A stretch of 64,000 bases of DNA from Allacma fusca (taxonomy: Eukaryota > Arthropoda > Collembola > Symphypleona > Sminthuridae), in NCBI GenBank assembly GCA_947179485.1, contig OX359249.1:47939415-48003414 (forward strand), read 5' to 3'. A program made the translations under genes and the position numbers. The first letter of the stretch is position 1. Every line of letters starts with the position of its first letter. Below the pieces are notes generated by a model that ran no database searches, was not told the origin of the DNA, and saw nothing but the letters and a program-made list of their open reading frames with translations. Positions 21,872 to 34,660 of this stretch are shown in pieces.

Positions 21872-24455
21872 GTTAAGCATGTAGTTAAACATGCAGTTAA
21901 GCTTGCAGTTGAGCATGCAGTTAAGCATGCACTTAAGCATGCAGTTAAGCATGCAGTTAAGCATGCAGTTAAGCATGCAGTTAAGCATGCAGTTAAGATT
22001 GCAGTTAAGCATGCAGTTAAGCATGCAGTTATGCTTGCAGTTAAGCTTGCAGTTAAGCATGCAGTTAAGCATGCAGTTAAATTTGCAGTTAAGCAAGTAG
22101 TTAAGCATGCAGTTAAGCATGCGGTTAAGCATGCAGTTAAGCATGCAGTTAAGCTCGCAGTTAAGCTCGCAGTTAAGCTTGCAATTAAGCATGCAGTTAA
22201 GTTTGCAGTTAAGCATGCAGTTAAGCAAGCATTTAAGCATGCAGTTAAGCATGCAGTTAAGCTTGTAGTTAAGCTTGTAGTTAAGCTTGTATTTAAGCTT
22301 ATAGTTAAGCTTGTAGTTAAGCTTGTACTTAAGCTTGTAGTTAAGCTCTTAGTTGAGCTTGTAGTTAAGCTTGTAGTTAAGCTTGTAGTTAAGCTTGTAC
22401 TTAAGCATGCAGTTAAGTATGCAGTTAAGCATGCAGTTAGGCATGCAGTTAGGCATGCAGTTAAGCATGCAGTTAAGCTTGCAGTTAAGCATGCAGTTAA
22501 GCATGCAGTTAAGCATGCAGTTAAGCTTGTAGTTAAGCTTGTAGTTAAGCTTGTATTTAAGCTTGCAGTTAAGCATGCAGTTAAGCATGCAGTTAGGTTT
22601 GCAGTTAAGCTTGCAGTTAAGCATGCAGTTTAGCATGCAGTTAAGCTTGCAGTTAAGCATGCAGTTAAGCATGCAGTTAAGCATGCAGTTAAGCATGCAG
22701 TTAAGCATGCAGTTATGCTTGCAGTTAAGCTTGCAGTTAAGCATGCAGTTAAGCATGCAGTTAAATTTGCAGTTAAGCAAGTAGTTAAGCATGCAGTTAA
22801 GCATGCGGTTAAGCATGCAGTTAAGCATGCAGTTAAGCTCGCAGTTAAGCTCGCAGTTAAGCTCGCAGTTAAGCATGCAGTTAAGTTTGCAGTTAAGCAT
22901 GCAGTTAAGCAAGCATTTAAGCATGCAGTTAAGCATGCAGTTAAGCTTGCAGTTAAGCTTGCAGTTAAGCATGCAGTTAAGCTTGCAGTTAAACTTGCAG
23001 TTGAGCATGCAGTTAAGCATGCAGTTAAGTATGCAGTTAAGCATGCAGTTAGGCATGCAGTTAGGCATGCAGTTAAGCATGCAGTTAAGCTTGCAGTTAA
23101 GATTGCAGTTAAGCATGTAGTTAAACATGCAGTTAAACATGCAGTTAAGCATGCAGTTAAGCATGCAGTTAAGCATGCAGTTAAGCATGCAGTTAAGCAT
23201 GCAGTTAAGCATGCAGTTTTGCTCGCAGTTAAGCATGCAATTTAGCATGCAGTTAAGCATGCAGTTAAGTTTGCAGTTAAGCTTGCAGTTAAGCATGCAG
23301 TTAAGCTTGCAGTTAAGCTTGCAGTTAAGCATGCAGTTAAGCATGCAATTATGCTTGCAGTTAAGCTTGCAGTTAAGCATGCAGTTAAGCATGCAGTTAA
23401 ATTTGCAGTTAAGCAAGTAGTTAAGCATGCAGTTAAGCATGCAGTTAAGCATGCAGTTAAGCTCGCAGTTAAGCTCGCAGTTAAGCTTGCAATTAAGAAT
23501 GCAGTTAAGTTTGCAGTTAAGCATGCAGTTAAGCTCGCAGTTAAGCTTGCAGTTAAGCATGCAGTTAAGTTTGCAGTTAAGCATGCAGTTAAGCATACAT
23601 TTAAGCATGCAGTTAAGCATGCAGTTAAGCATGCAGTTAAGCTTGCAGTTAAGCATGCAGTTAAGCTTGCAGTTAGGCATGCAGTTAAGCATGCAGTTAA
23701 GCATGCAGTTAAGATTGCAGTTAAGCATGTAGTTAAACATGCAGTTAAGCTTGCAGTTGAGCATGCAGTTAAGCATGCACTTAAGCATGAAGTTAAGCAT
23801 GCAGTTAAGCATGCAGTTAGGTTTGCAGTTAAGCATGCAGTTAAGCATGCAGTTAGACATGCATTTAAGCATGCAGTTAAGCATGCAGTTAAGCATGCAG
23901 TTAAGCATGCAGTTAAGCATGCAGTTAAGCATGTAGTTATGCTTGCAGTTAAGCTTGCAGTTAAGCATGCAGTTAAGCATGCAGTTAAATTTGCAGTTAA
24001 GCAAGTAGTTAAGCATGCAGTTAAGCATGCGGTTAAGCATGCAGTTAAGCATGCAGTTAAGCTCGCAGTTAAGCTCGCAGTTAAGCTTGCAGTTAAGCCT
24101 GCAATTAAGTTTGCAGTTAAGCATGCAGTTAAGCAAGCATTTAAGCATGCAGTTAAGCATGCAGTTAAGCTTGCAGTTAAGCTTGCAGTTAAGCATGCAG
24201 TTAAGCTTGCAGTTAAGCTTGCAGTTGAGCATGCAGTTAAGCATGCAGTTAAGTATGCAGTTAAGCATGCAGTTAGGCATGCAGTTAGGCATGCAGTTAA
24301 GCATGCAGTTAAGCTTGCAGTTAAGCATGCAGTTAAGCATGCAGTTAAGCATGCAGTTAAGCATGCAGTTAAGCATGCAGTTATGCTTGCAGTTAAGCTT
24401 GCAGTTAAGCATGCAGTTAAGCATGCAGTTAGGTTTGCAGTTAAGCTTGCAGTTA
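21872..24455 (+). repeat. HOR E, copy 2 (about 2.6 kb)
   Basis: Same marker order as copy 1. Private differences are GTTAAACATGCA twice in a row at about 23,120-23,145, GCAATTATGC at about 23,346, GTTAAGAATGCA at about 23,494, and GCCTGCAATTAAG at about 24,097 for GCCTGCAGTTAAG. One GCGG monomer near 23,440 is lost. Confidence 0.8.
22256..22404 (+). repeat. GCTTGTA variant block, full length
   Basis: Fourth full copy, 2,628 bp after the third, with one private change (GCTTATA for GCTTGTA at about 22,297). Its short companion is at about 22,520-22,557. No copy is found after 22.6 kb. Confidence 0.9.
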
Positions 24456-24951
24456 AGCATGCAGTTTAGCATGCAGTTAAGCTTGCAGTTAAGCATGCAG
24501 TTAAGCTTGCAGTTAAGCATGCTGTTAAGCATGCAGTTAAGCATGCAGTTAAGCTCGCAGTTAAGCTTGCAGTTAAGCATGCAGTTAAGTTTGCAGTTAA
24601 GCATGCAGTTAAGCATGCATTTAAGCATGCAGTTAAGCATGCAGTTAAGCATGCAGTTAAGCTTGCAGTTAAGCTTGCAGTTAAGCATGCAGTTAAGCTT
24701 GCAGTTAAGCTTGCAGTTGAGCATGCAGTTAAGCATGCAGTTAAGTATGCAGTTAAGCATGCAGTTAGGCATGCAGTTAAGCATGCAGTTAAGCATGCAG
24801 TTAAGCATGCAGTTAAGCATGCAGTTAAGCATGCAGTTAAGCATACAGTTAAGCATGCAGTTAGGCATACAGTTAGGCATACAGTTGAGCATGCAGTTAA
24901 GCATGCAGTTAAGCATGCAGTTAAGCATGCAGTTAAGCATGCAGTTAAGCA
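23860..24951 (+). repeat. HOR F, copy 1 (1,092 bp = 91 monomers)
   Basis: Constant 1,092-bp offset to 24,952-26,043, with no difference seen between about 23,940 and 24,946, so this is probably a very recent duplication. It contains GTTATGCTTGCA, GTTAAATTTGCA, AAGCAAGTA, GCGG, GCTCGCA twice, GCCTGCAATTAAG, GCAAGCATTTAAG, GTTAGGTTTGCA, GTTAAGCATGCT, GTTAAGCATACA and a GTTAGGCATACA pair followed by GTTGAGCATGCA. Confidence 0.88.
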
Positions 24952-26043
24952 TGCATTTAAGCATGCAGTTAAGCATGCAGTTAAGCATGCAGTTAAGCAT
25001 GCAGTTAAGCATGCAGTTAAGCATGTAGTTATGCTTGCAGTTAAGCTTGCAGTTAAGCATGCAGTTAAGCATGCAGTTAAATTTGCAGTTAAGCAAGTAG
25101 TTAAGCATGCAGTTAAGCATGCGGTTAAGCATGCAGTTAAGCATGCAGTTAAGCTCGCAGTTAAGCTCGCAGTTAAGCTTGCAGTTAAGCCTGCAATTAA
25201 GTTTGCAGTTAAGCATGCAGTTAAGCAAGCATTTAAGCATGCAGTTAAGCATGCAGTTAAGCTTGCAGTTAAGCTTGCAGTTAAGCATGCAGTTAAGCTT
25301 GCAGTTAAGCTTGCAGTTGAGCATGCAGTTAAGCATGCAGTTAAGTATGCAGTTAAGCATGCAGTTAGGCATGCAGTTAGGCATGCAGTTAAGCATGCAG
25401 TTAAGCTTGCAGTTAAGCATGCAGTTAAGCATGCAGTTAAGCATGCAGTTAAGCATGCAGTTAAGCATGCAGTTATGCTTGCAGTTAAGCTTGCAGTTAA
25501 GCATGCAGTTAAGCATGCAGTTAGGTTTGCAGTTAAGCTTGCAGTTAAGCATGCAGTTTAGCATGCAGTTAAGCTTGCAGTTAAGCATGCAGTTAAGCTT
25601 GCAGTTAAGCATGCTGTTAAGCATGCAGTTAAGCATGCAGTTAAGCTCGCAGTTAAGCTTGCAGTTAAGCATGCAGTTAAGTTTGCAGTTAAGCATGCAG
25701 TTAAGCATGCATTTAAGCATGCAGTTAAGCATGCAGTTAAGCATGCAGTTAAGCTTGCAGTTAAGCTTGCAGTTAAGCATGCAGTTAAGCTTGCAGTTAA
25801 GCTTGCAGTTGAGCATGCAGTTAAGCATGCAGTTAAGTATGCAGTTAAGCATGCAGTTAGGCATGCAGTTAAGCATGCAGTTAAGCATGCAGTTAAGCAT
25901 GCAGTTAAGCATGCAGTTAAGCATGCAGTTAAGCATACAGTTAAGCATGCAGTTAGGCATACAGTTAGGCATACAGTTGAGCATGCAGTTAAGCATGCAG
26001 TTAAGCATGCAGTTAAGCATGCAGTTAAGCATGCAGTTAAGCA
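24952..26043 (+). repeat. HOR F, copy 2 (1,092 bp)
   Basis: Second copy. It ends at about 26,043, where GCATGTAGTTAAG replaces GCATGCATTTAAG and the GTAAAGGTTGCA-bearing region begins. Confidence 0.88.
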
Positions 26044-29000
26044 TGTAGTTAAGTTTGCAGTTAAGCATGCAGTTAAGCATGCAGTTAAGCATGCAGTTAA
26101 GCATGCAGTTTAGCTTGCAGTTAAGCATGCAGTTTAGCATGCAGTTAAGCATGTAGTTAAGTTTGCAGTTAAGCTTGCAGTTAAGCATGCAGTTAAGCTT
26201 GCAGTAAAGGTTGCAGATAAGCAAGTAGTTAAGCATGCAGTTAAGCATGCGGTTAAGCATGCAGTTAAGCATGCAGTTAAGCTCGCAGTTAAGCTTGCAG
26301 TTAAGCATGCAGTTAAGTTTGCAGTTAAGCATGCAGTTAAGCATACATTTAAGCATGCAGTTAAGCATGCAGTTAAGCTTGCAGTTAAGCTTGCAGTTAA
26401 GCATGCAGTTAAGCTTGCAGTTAAGCTTGCAGTTGAGCATGCAGTTAAGCATGCAGTTAAGTATGCAGTTAAGCATGCAGTTAAATTTGCAGTTAAGCAA
26501 GTAGTTAAGCATGCAGTTAAGCATGCGGTTAAGCATGCAGTTAAGCATGCATTTAAGCTCGCAGTTAAGCTCGCAGTTAAGCTTGCAGTTAAGCCTGCAG
26601 TTAAGTTTGCAGTTAAGCATGCAGTTAAGCAAGTTTTTAAGCATGCAGTTAAGCATGCAGTTAAGCTTGCAGTTAAGCTTGCAGTTAAGCATGCAGTTAA
26701 GCTTGCAGTTAAGCTTGCAGTTGAGCATGCAGTTAAGCATGCAGTTAAGTATGCAGTTAAGCATGCAGTTAGGCATGCAGTTAGGCATGCAGTTAAGCAT
26801 GCAGTTAAGCTTGCAGTTAAGCATGCAGTTAAGCATGCAGTTAAGCATGCAGTTAAGCATGCAGTTAAGCATGCAGTTATGCTTGCAGTTAAGCTTGCAG
26901 TTAAGCATGCAGTCAAGCATGCAGTTAGGTTTGCAGTTAAGCTTGCAGTTAAGCATGCAGTTTAGCATGCAGTTAAGCTTGCAGTTAAGCATGCAGTTAA
27001 GCTTGCAGTTAAGCATGCTGTTAAGCATGCAGTTAAGCATGCAGTTAAGCATGCAGTTAAGCATGCAGTTAAGCATGCAGTTAGGCATACAGTTAGGCAT
27101 ACAGTTAAGCATGCAGTTAAGCATGCAGTTAAGCATGCAGTTAAGCATGCAGTTAAGCATGCAGTTAAGCTTGCAGTTAAGCATGTAGTTAAACATGCAG
27201 TTAAGTTTGCAGTTAAGCATGCAGTTAAGCATGCAGTTAAGCTTGCAGTTAAGCTTGCAGTTAAGCATGCAGTTAAGCATGCAGTTAAGCATGCAGTTAA
27301 GCATGCAGTTAAGCATGCACTTAGGCATACAGTTAGGCATACAGTTAAGCATGCAGTTAAGCATGCAGTTAAGCATGCAGTTCAGATTGCAGTTAAGCAT
27401 GTAGTTAAACATGCAGTTAAGCTTGCAGTTGAGCATGCAGTTAAGCATGCACTTAAGCATGCAGTTAAGCATGCAGTTAAGCATGCAGTTAAGCATGCAG
27501 TTAAGCATGCAGTTAAGCATGCAGTTAAGCATGCAGTTAAGCATGCAGTTTAGCTTGCAGTTAAGCATGCAGTTTAGCATGCAGTTAAGCATGTAGTTAA
27601 GTTTGCAGTTAAGCTTGCAGTTAAGCATGCAGTTAAGCTTGCAGTAAAGGTTGCAGATACGCAAGTAGTTAAGCATGCAGTAAAGCATGCGGTTAAGCAT
27701 GCAGTTAAGCATGCAGTTAAGCTCGCAGTTAAGCTTGCAGTTAAGCATGCAGTTAAGTTTGCAGTTAAGCATGCAGTTAAGCTTGCAGTTAAGCATGCAG
27801 TTAAGCTTGCAGTTAAGCTTGCAGTTGAGCATGCAGTTAAGCATGCAGTTAAGCATGCAGTTAAGTATGCAGTTAAGCATGCAGTTAGGCATGCAGTTAA
27901 GCATGCAGTTAAGCATGCAGTTAAGCATGCAGTTAAGCATGCAGTTAAGCATGCAGTTAAGCATGCAGTTAAGCATGCAGTTAAGCATGCAGTTAAGCAT
28001 GCAGTTAAGCATGCAGTTAAGCATGCAGTTATGCTTGCAGTTATGCTTGCAGTTAAGCTTGCAGTTAAGCATGCAGTTAAGCATGCAGTTAGGTTTGCAG
28101 TTAAGCATGTAGTTGAGCATGCGGTTAAGCATGCGGTTAAGCATGCAGTTAAATTTGCAGTTAAGCATGCGGTTAAGCATGCAGTTAAGCATGCAGTTAA
28201 GCTTGCAGTTAAGCTTGCAGTTAAGCATGCAGTTAAGCTTGCAGTTAAGCTTGCAGTTAAGCATGCAGTTTAGCATGCAGTTAAGCTTGCAGTTAACCAT
28301 GCAGTTAAGCTTGCAGTTAAGCATGCAGTTAAGCATGCAGTTAAGCATGCAGTTAAGCATGCAGTTAAGCATGCAGTTAGGCATACAGTTAGGCATACAG
28401 TTAAGCATGCAGTTAAGCATGCAGTTCAGATTGCAGTTAAGCATGTAGTTAAACATGCAGTTAAGCTTGCAGTTGAGCATGCAGTTAAGCATGCACTTAA
28501 GCATGCAGTTAAGCATGCAGTTAAGCATGCAGTTAAGCATGCAGTTAAGCATGCAGTTAAGCATGCAGTTAAGCATGCAGTTAAGCATGCAGTTTAGCTT
28601 GCAGTTAAGCATGCAGTTTAGCATGCAGTTAAGCATGTAGTTAAGTTTGCAGTTAAGCTTGCAGTTAAGCATGCAGTTAAGCTTGCAGTAAAGGTTGCAG
28701 ATAAGCAAGTAGTTAAGCATGCAGTTAAGCATGCGGTTAAGCATGCAGTTAAGCATGCAGTTAAGCTCGCAGTTAAGCTTGCAGTTAAGTTTGCAGTTAA
28801 GCATGCAGTTAAGCATACATTTAAGCATGCAGTTAAGCATGCAGTTAAGCATGCAGTTAAGCTTGCAGTTAAGCTTGCAGTTAAGCTTGCAGTTAAGCAT
28901 GCAGTTAAGCTTGCAGTTAAGCTTGCAGTTGAGCATGCAGTTAAGCATGCAGTTAAGTATGCAGTTAAGCATGCAGTTAAATTTGCAGTTAAGCAAGTAG

Positions 29001-32000
29001 TTAAGCATGCAGTTAAGCATGCGGTTAAGCATGCAGTTAAGCATGCATTTAAGCTCGCAGTTAAGCTCGCAGTTAAGCTTGCAGTTAAGCCTGCAGTTAA
29101 GTTTGCAGTTAAGCATGCAGTTAAGCAAGCATTTAAGCATGCAGTTAAGCATGCAGTTAAGCTTGCAGTTAAGCTTGCAGTTAAGCATGCAGTTAAGCTT
29201 GCAGTTAAGCTTGCAGTTGAGCATGCAGTTAAGCATGCAGTTAAGTATGCAGTTAAGCATGCAGTTAGGCATGCAGTTAGGCATGAAGTTAAGCATGCAG
29301 TTATGCTTGCAGTTAAGCTCGCAGTTAAGCTTGCAGTTAAGCATGCAGTTAAGTTTGCAGTTAAGCATGCAGTTAAGCATGCATTTAAGCATGCAGTTAA
29401 GCATGCAGTTAAGCAAGCAGTTAAGCTTGCAGTTAAGCTTGCAGTTAAGCATGCAGTTAAGCTTGCAGTTAAGCTTGCAGTTGAGCATGCAGTTAAGCAT
29501 GCAGTTAAGTATGCAGTTAAGCATGCAGTTAGGCATGCAGTTAAGCATGCAGTTAAGCATGCAGTTAAGCATGCAGTTAAGCTTGCAGTTAACCATGAAG
29601 TTAAGCTTGCAGTTAAGCATGCTGTTAAGCATGCAGTTAAGCATGCAGTTAAGCATGCAGTTAAGCATGCAGTTAGGCATACAGTTAAGCTTGCAGTTAA
29701 GCTTGCAGTTAAGCATGCAGTTTAGCATGCAGTTAACCATGCAGTTAAGCTTGCAGTTAAGCATGCTGTTAAGCATGCAGTTAAGCATGCAGTTAAGCAT
29801 GCAGTTAAGCATGCAGTTAGGCATGCAGTTAGGCATGCAGTTAAGCATGCAGTTATGCTTGCAGTTAAGCTTGCAGTTAAGCATGCAGTTAAGCATGCAG
29901 TTAAGCTTGCAGTTAAGCATGCAGTTAAGCATGCAGTTAAGCATGCAGTTAGGCATACAGTTAGGCATACAGTTAAGCATGCAGTTAAGCATGCAGTTAA
30001 GCATGCAGTTAAGCATGCAGTTAAGCATGCAGTTAAGCATGCAGTTAAGCTTGCAGTTAAGCATGTAGTTAAACATGCAGTTAAGTTTGCAGTTAAGCAT
30101 GCAGTTAAGCATGCAGTTAAGCTTGCAGTTAAGCTTGCAGTTAAGCATGCAGTTAAGCATGCAGTTAAGCATGCAGTTAAGCATGCAGTTAAGCATGCAG
30201 TTAGGCATACAGTTAGGCATACAGTTAAGCATGCAGTTAAGCATGCAGTTAAGCATGCAGTTCAGATTGCAGTTAAGCATGTAGTTAAACATGCAGTTAA
30301 GCTTGCAGTTGAGCATGCAGTTAAGCATGCACTTAAGCATGCAGTTAAGCATGCAGTTAAGCATGCAGTTAAGCATGCAGTTAAGCATGCAGTTAAGCAT
30401 GCAGTTAAGCATGCAGTTAAGCATGCAGTTAAGCATGCAGTTTAGCTTGCAGTTAAGCATGCAGTTTAGCATGCAGTTAAGCATGTAGTTAAGTTTGCAG
30501 TTAAGCTTGCAGTTAAGCATGCAGTTAAGCTTGCAGTAAAGGTTGCAGATAAGCAAGTAGTTAAGCATGCAGTTAAGCATGCGGTTAAGCATGCAGTTAA
30601 GCATGCAGTTAAGCTCGCAGTTAAGCTTGCAGTTAAGCATGCAGTTAAGTTTGCAGTTAAGCATGCAGTTAAGCATGCATTTAAGCATGCAGTTAAGCAT
30701 GCAGTTAAGCAAGCAGTTAAGCTTGCAGTTAAGCTTGCAGTTAAGCATGCAGTTAAGCTTGCAGTTAAGCTTGCAGTTGAGCATGCAGTTAAGCATGCAG
30801 TTAAGTATGCAGTTAAGCATGCAGTTAGGCATGCAGTTAAGCATGCAGTTAAGCATGCAGTTAAGCATGCAGTTAAGCTTGCAGTTAACCATGCAGTTAA
30901 GCTTGCAGTTAAGCATGCTGTTAAGCATGCAGTTAAGCATGCAGTTAAGCATGCAGTTAAGCATGCAGTTAGGCATACAGTTAAACTTGCAGTTAAGCTT
31001 GCAGTTAAGCATGCAGTTTAGCATGCAGTTAAGCTTGCAGTTAACCATGCAGTTAAGCTTGCAGTTAAGCATGCTGTTAAGCATGCAGTTAAGCACGCAG
31101 TTAAGCATGCAGTTAAGCATGCAGTTAAGCATGCAGTTAGGCATACAGTTAGGCATACAGTTAAGCATGCCGTTAAGCATGCAGTTAAGCATGCAGTTAA
31201 GCATGCAGTTCAGCATGCAGTTAAGCATGCAGTTAAGCTTGCAGTAAAGGTTGCAGATAAGCAAGTAGTTAAGCATGCAGTTAAGCATGCGGTTAAGCAT
31301 GCAGTTAAGCATGCAGTTAAGCTCGCAGTTAAGCTTGCAGTTAAGCATGCAGTTAAAATTGCAGTTAAGCATGCAGTTAAGCATACATTTAAGCATGCAG
31401 TTAAGCATGCAGTTAAGCATGCAGTTAAGCATGCAGTTAGGCATACAGTTAGGCATACAGTTAAGCATGCCGTTAAGCATGCAGTTAAGCATGCAGTTAA
31501 GCATGCAGTTAAGCATGCAGTTAAGCATGCAGTTAAGCTTGCAGTAAAGGTTGCAGATAAGCAAGTAGTTAAGCATGCAGTTAAACATGCGGTTAAGCAT
31601 GCAGTTAAGCATGCAGTTAAGCTCGCAGTTAAGCTTGCAGTTAAGCGTGCAGTTAAGTTTGCAGTTAGGCATGCAGTTAAGCATGCAGTTAAGCATGCAG
31701 TTAAGCATGCAGTTAAGTATGCAGTTAAGCATGCAGTTAGGCATGCAGTTAAGCATGCAGTTAAGCATGCAGTTAAGCATGCAGTTAAGCATGCAGTTAA
31801 GCATGCAGTTAAGCATGCAGTTAAGCATGCAGTTAAGCATGCAGTTAAGCATGCAGTTAAGCATGCAGTTAAGCATGCAGTTAAGCATGCAGTTAAGCAT
31901 GCAGTTATGCTTGCAGTTATGCTTGCAGTTAAGCTTGCAGTTAAGCATGCAGTTAAGCATGCAGTTAGGTTTGCAGTTAAGCATGTAGTTGAGCATGCGG

Positions 32001-33499
32001 TTAAGCATGCGGTTAAGCATGCAGTTAAATTTGCAGTTAAGCATGCGGTTAAGCATGCAGTTAAGCATGCAGTTAAGCTTGCAGTTAAGCTTGCAGTTAA
32101 GCATGCAGTTAAGCTTGCAGTTAAGCTTGCAGTTAAGCATGCAGTTAAGCTTGCAGTTAAGCTTGCAGTTAAGCATGCAGTTTAGCATGCAGTTAAGCTT
32201 GCAGTTAACCATGCAGTTAAGCTTGCAGTTAAGCATGCTGTTAAGCATGCAGTTAAGCATGCAGTTAAGCATGCAGTTAAGCATGCAGTTAGGCATACAG
32301 TTAAGCTTGCAGTTAAGCTTGCAGTTAAGCATGCAGTTTAGCATGCAGTTAAGCTTGCAGTTAACCATGCAGTTAAGCTTGCAGTTAAGCATGCTGTTAA
32401 GCATGCAGTTAAGCATGCAGTTAAGCATGCAGTTAAGCATGCAATTAGGCATACAGTTAGGCATACAGTTAAGCATGCCGTTAAGCATGCAGTTAAGCAT
32501 GCAGTTAAGCATGCAGTTAAGCATGCAGTTAAGCATGCAGTTAAGCTTGCAGTTAAGCATGTAGTTAAACATGCAGTTAAGTTTGCAGTTAAGCATGCAG
32601 TTAAGCATGCAGTTAAGCTTGCAGTTAAGCTTGCAGTTAAGCATGCAGTTAAGCATGCAGTTAAGCATGCAGTTAGGCATGCAGTTAGGCATACAGTTAG
32701 GCATACAGTTAAGCAAGCAGTTAAGCATGCAGTTAAGCATGCAGTTAAGCATGCAGTTAAGCATGCAGTTAAGCATGCAGTTAAGCATGCACTTAAGCAT
32801 GCACTTAAGCATGCAGTTAAGCATGCAGTTAAGCATGCAGTTAAGCATGCAGTTAAGCATGCAGTTAAGTTTGCAGTTAAGCATGCAGTTAAGCATGCAT
32901 TTAAGCATGCAGTTAAGTTTGCAGTTAAGTTTGCAGTTAAGCAAGTAGTTAAGCATGCAGTTAAGCATGCGGTTAAGCATGCAGTTAAGCATGCAGTTAA
33001 GCATGCAGTTAAGCATGCAATTAGGCATACAGTTAGGCATACAGTTAAGCATGCCGTTAAGCATGCAGTTAAGCATGCAGTTAAGCATGCAGTTAAGCAT
33101 GCAGTTAAGCTTGCAGTTAAGCATGCTGTTAAGCATGCAGTTAAGCATGCAGTTAAGCATGCAGTTAAGCATGCAGTTAGGCATACAGTTAGGCATACAG
33201 TTAAGCATGCCGTTAAGCATGCAGTTAAGCATGCAGTTAAGCATGCAGTTAAGCATGCAGTTAAGCATGCAGTTAAGCATGCAGTTAAGCTTGCAGTTAA
33301 GCATGTAGTTAAACATGCAGTTAAGTTTGCAGTTAAGCATGCAGTTAAGCATGCAGTTAAGCTTGCAGTTAAGCTTGCAGTTAAGCATGCAGTTAAGCAT
33401 GCAGTTAAGCATGCAGTTAAGCATGCAGTTAAGCATGCAGTTAAGCATGCAGTTAAGCATGCAGATAAGCATGCAGTTAAGCATGCAGTTAAGCATGCA
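26044..33499 (+). repeat. Mosaic satellite region with reused 0.3-1.5 kb segments
   Basis: There is no single dominant period. Shared segments seen: 26.24-27.0 with 28.72-29.3 kb (offset 2,484 to 2,496); 27.06-27.65 with 29.94-30.54 kb (about 2,880); 27.41-27.6 with 28.455-28.64 kb (1,044); 28.03-28.3 with 31.9-32.2 kb (3,876); 28.72 with 30.57 kb (1,848). Local markers are six GTAAAGGTTGCA monomers, GTTAACCATGCA, GTTAAGCATGCT, GTTAAGCATGCC and many paired GGCATACA monomers. The different offsets mean several overlapping duplications, not one tandem series. Confidence 0.8.
26204..26230 (+). repeat. GTAAAGGTTGCA-GATAAGCAAGTA marker, copy 1 of 6
   Basis: The rare GTAAAGGTTGCA monomer is followed by GATAAGCAAGTA. 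The same monomer recurs at 27,644-27,655 (followed by GATACGCAAGTA), 28,688-28,699, 30,536-30,547, 31,244-31,255 and 31,544-31,555, and was not noticed elsewhere. It marks one duplicated lineage confined to 26.2-31.6 kb. Confidence 0.88.
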
Positions 33500-34075
33500 G
33501 TTAAGCATGCACTTAAGCATGCAGTTAAGCATGCAGTTAAGCATGCAGTTAAGCATGCAGTTAAGTTTGCAGTTAAGCATGCAGTTAAGCATGCATTTAA
33601 GCATGCAGTTAAGTTTGCAGTTAAGTTTGCAGTTAAGCAAGTAGTTAAGCATGCAGTTAAGCATGCGGTTAAGCATGCAGTTAAGCTTGCAGTTAAGTTT
33701 GCAGTTAAGCATGCAGTTTAGCATGCCGTTAAGCATGCAGTTAAGCTTGCAGTTAAGCATGCAGTTTAGCATGCAGTTAAGCATGCAGTTAAGCATGCAG
33801 TTAGGCATGCAGTTAAGCATGCAGTTAAGCTTGCAGTTAAGCTTGCAGTTAAGCATGCAGTTAAGCTTGCAGTTAAGCTTGCAGTTGAGCATGCAGTTAA
33901 GCATGCAGTTAAGTATGGAGTTAAGCATGCAGTTAGGCATGCAGTTAAGCATGCAGTTAAGCATGCAGTTAAGCATGCAGTTAAGCATGCAGTTAAGCAT
34001 GCAGTTAAGCATGCAGTTAAGCATGCAGTTAAGCTTGCAGTTAAGCTTGCAGTTAAGCATGCAGTTAGGTTTGCA
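33500..34075 (+). repeat. HOR G, copy 1 (576 bp = 48 monomers)
   Basis: Direct repeat with 34,076-34,660 at a constant 576-bp offset. Ordered markers are CACTTAAG, GTTAAGTTTGCA, GCATGCATTTAAG, two GTTAAGTTTGCA monomers, AAGCAAGTA, GCGG, GCCGTTAAG, GTTAAGTATGGA and GTTAGGTTTGCA. No difference was seen over the compared part. The unit carries the motif GCATGCATTTAAG, then two GTTTGCA monomers, then AAGCAAGTA, which is reused at about 32.9, 36.2, 36.7, 36.95, 40.1 and 40.6 kb. Confidence 0.88.
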
Positions 34076-34660
34076 GTTAAGCATGCACTTAAGCATGCAG
34101 TTAAGCATGCAGTTAAGCATGCAGTTAAGCATGCAGTTAAGTTTGCAGTTAAGCATGCAGTTAAGCATGCATTTAAGCATGCAGTTAAGTTTGCAGTTAA
34201 GTTTGCAGTTAAGCAAGTAGTTAAGCATGCAGTTAAGCATGCGGTTAAGCATGCAGTTAAGCTTGCAGTTAAGTTTGCAGTTAAGCATGCAGTTTAGCAT
34301 GCCGTTAAGCATGCAGTTAAGCTTGCAGTTAAGCATGCAGTTTAGCATGCAGTTAAGCATGCAGTTAAGCATGCAGTTAGGCATGCAGTTAAGCATGCAG
34401 TTAAGCTTGCAGTTAAGCTTGCAGTTAAGCATGCAGTTAAGCTTGCAGTTAAGCTTGCAGTTGAGCATGCAGTTAAGCATGCAGTTAAGTATGGAGTTAA
34501 GCATGCAGTTAGGCATGCAGTTAAGCATGCAGTTAAGCATGCAGTTAAGCATGCAGTTAAGCATGCAGTTAAGCATGCAGTTAAGCATGCAGTTAAGCAT
34601 GCAGTTAAGCTTGCAGTTAAGCTTGCAGTTAAGCATGCAGTTAGGTTTGCAGTTAAGCAT
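34076..34660 (+). repeat. HOR G, copy 2 (576 bp)
   Basis: Second copy. It ends at about 34,660, where two successive GCATGTA monomers and GCTTGCTGTTAAG begin a divergent stretch. Confidence 0.88.

Noticed and set aside
20711-22633. Plus-strand Ala-Val-Lys-His repeat frame of 640 codons, resembling a lysine-rich histone-like or antifreeze-like repeat protein
   Set aside because: The composition is dictated by GCA-GTT-AAG-CAT. The frame opens and closes with GTTTAGC monomers, and the resemblance to basic repeat proteins is superficial.
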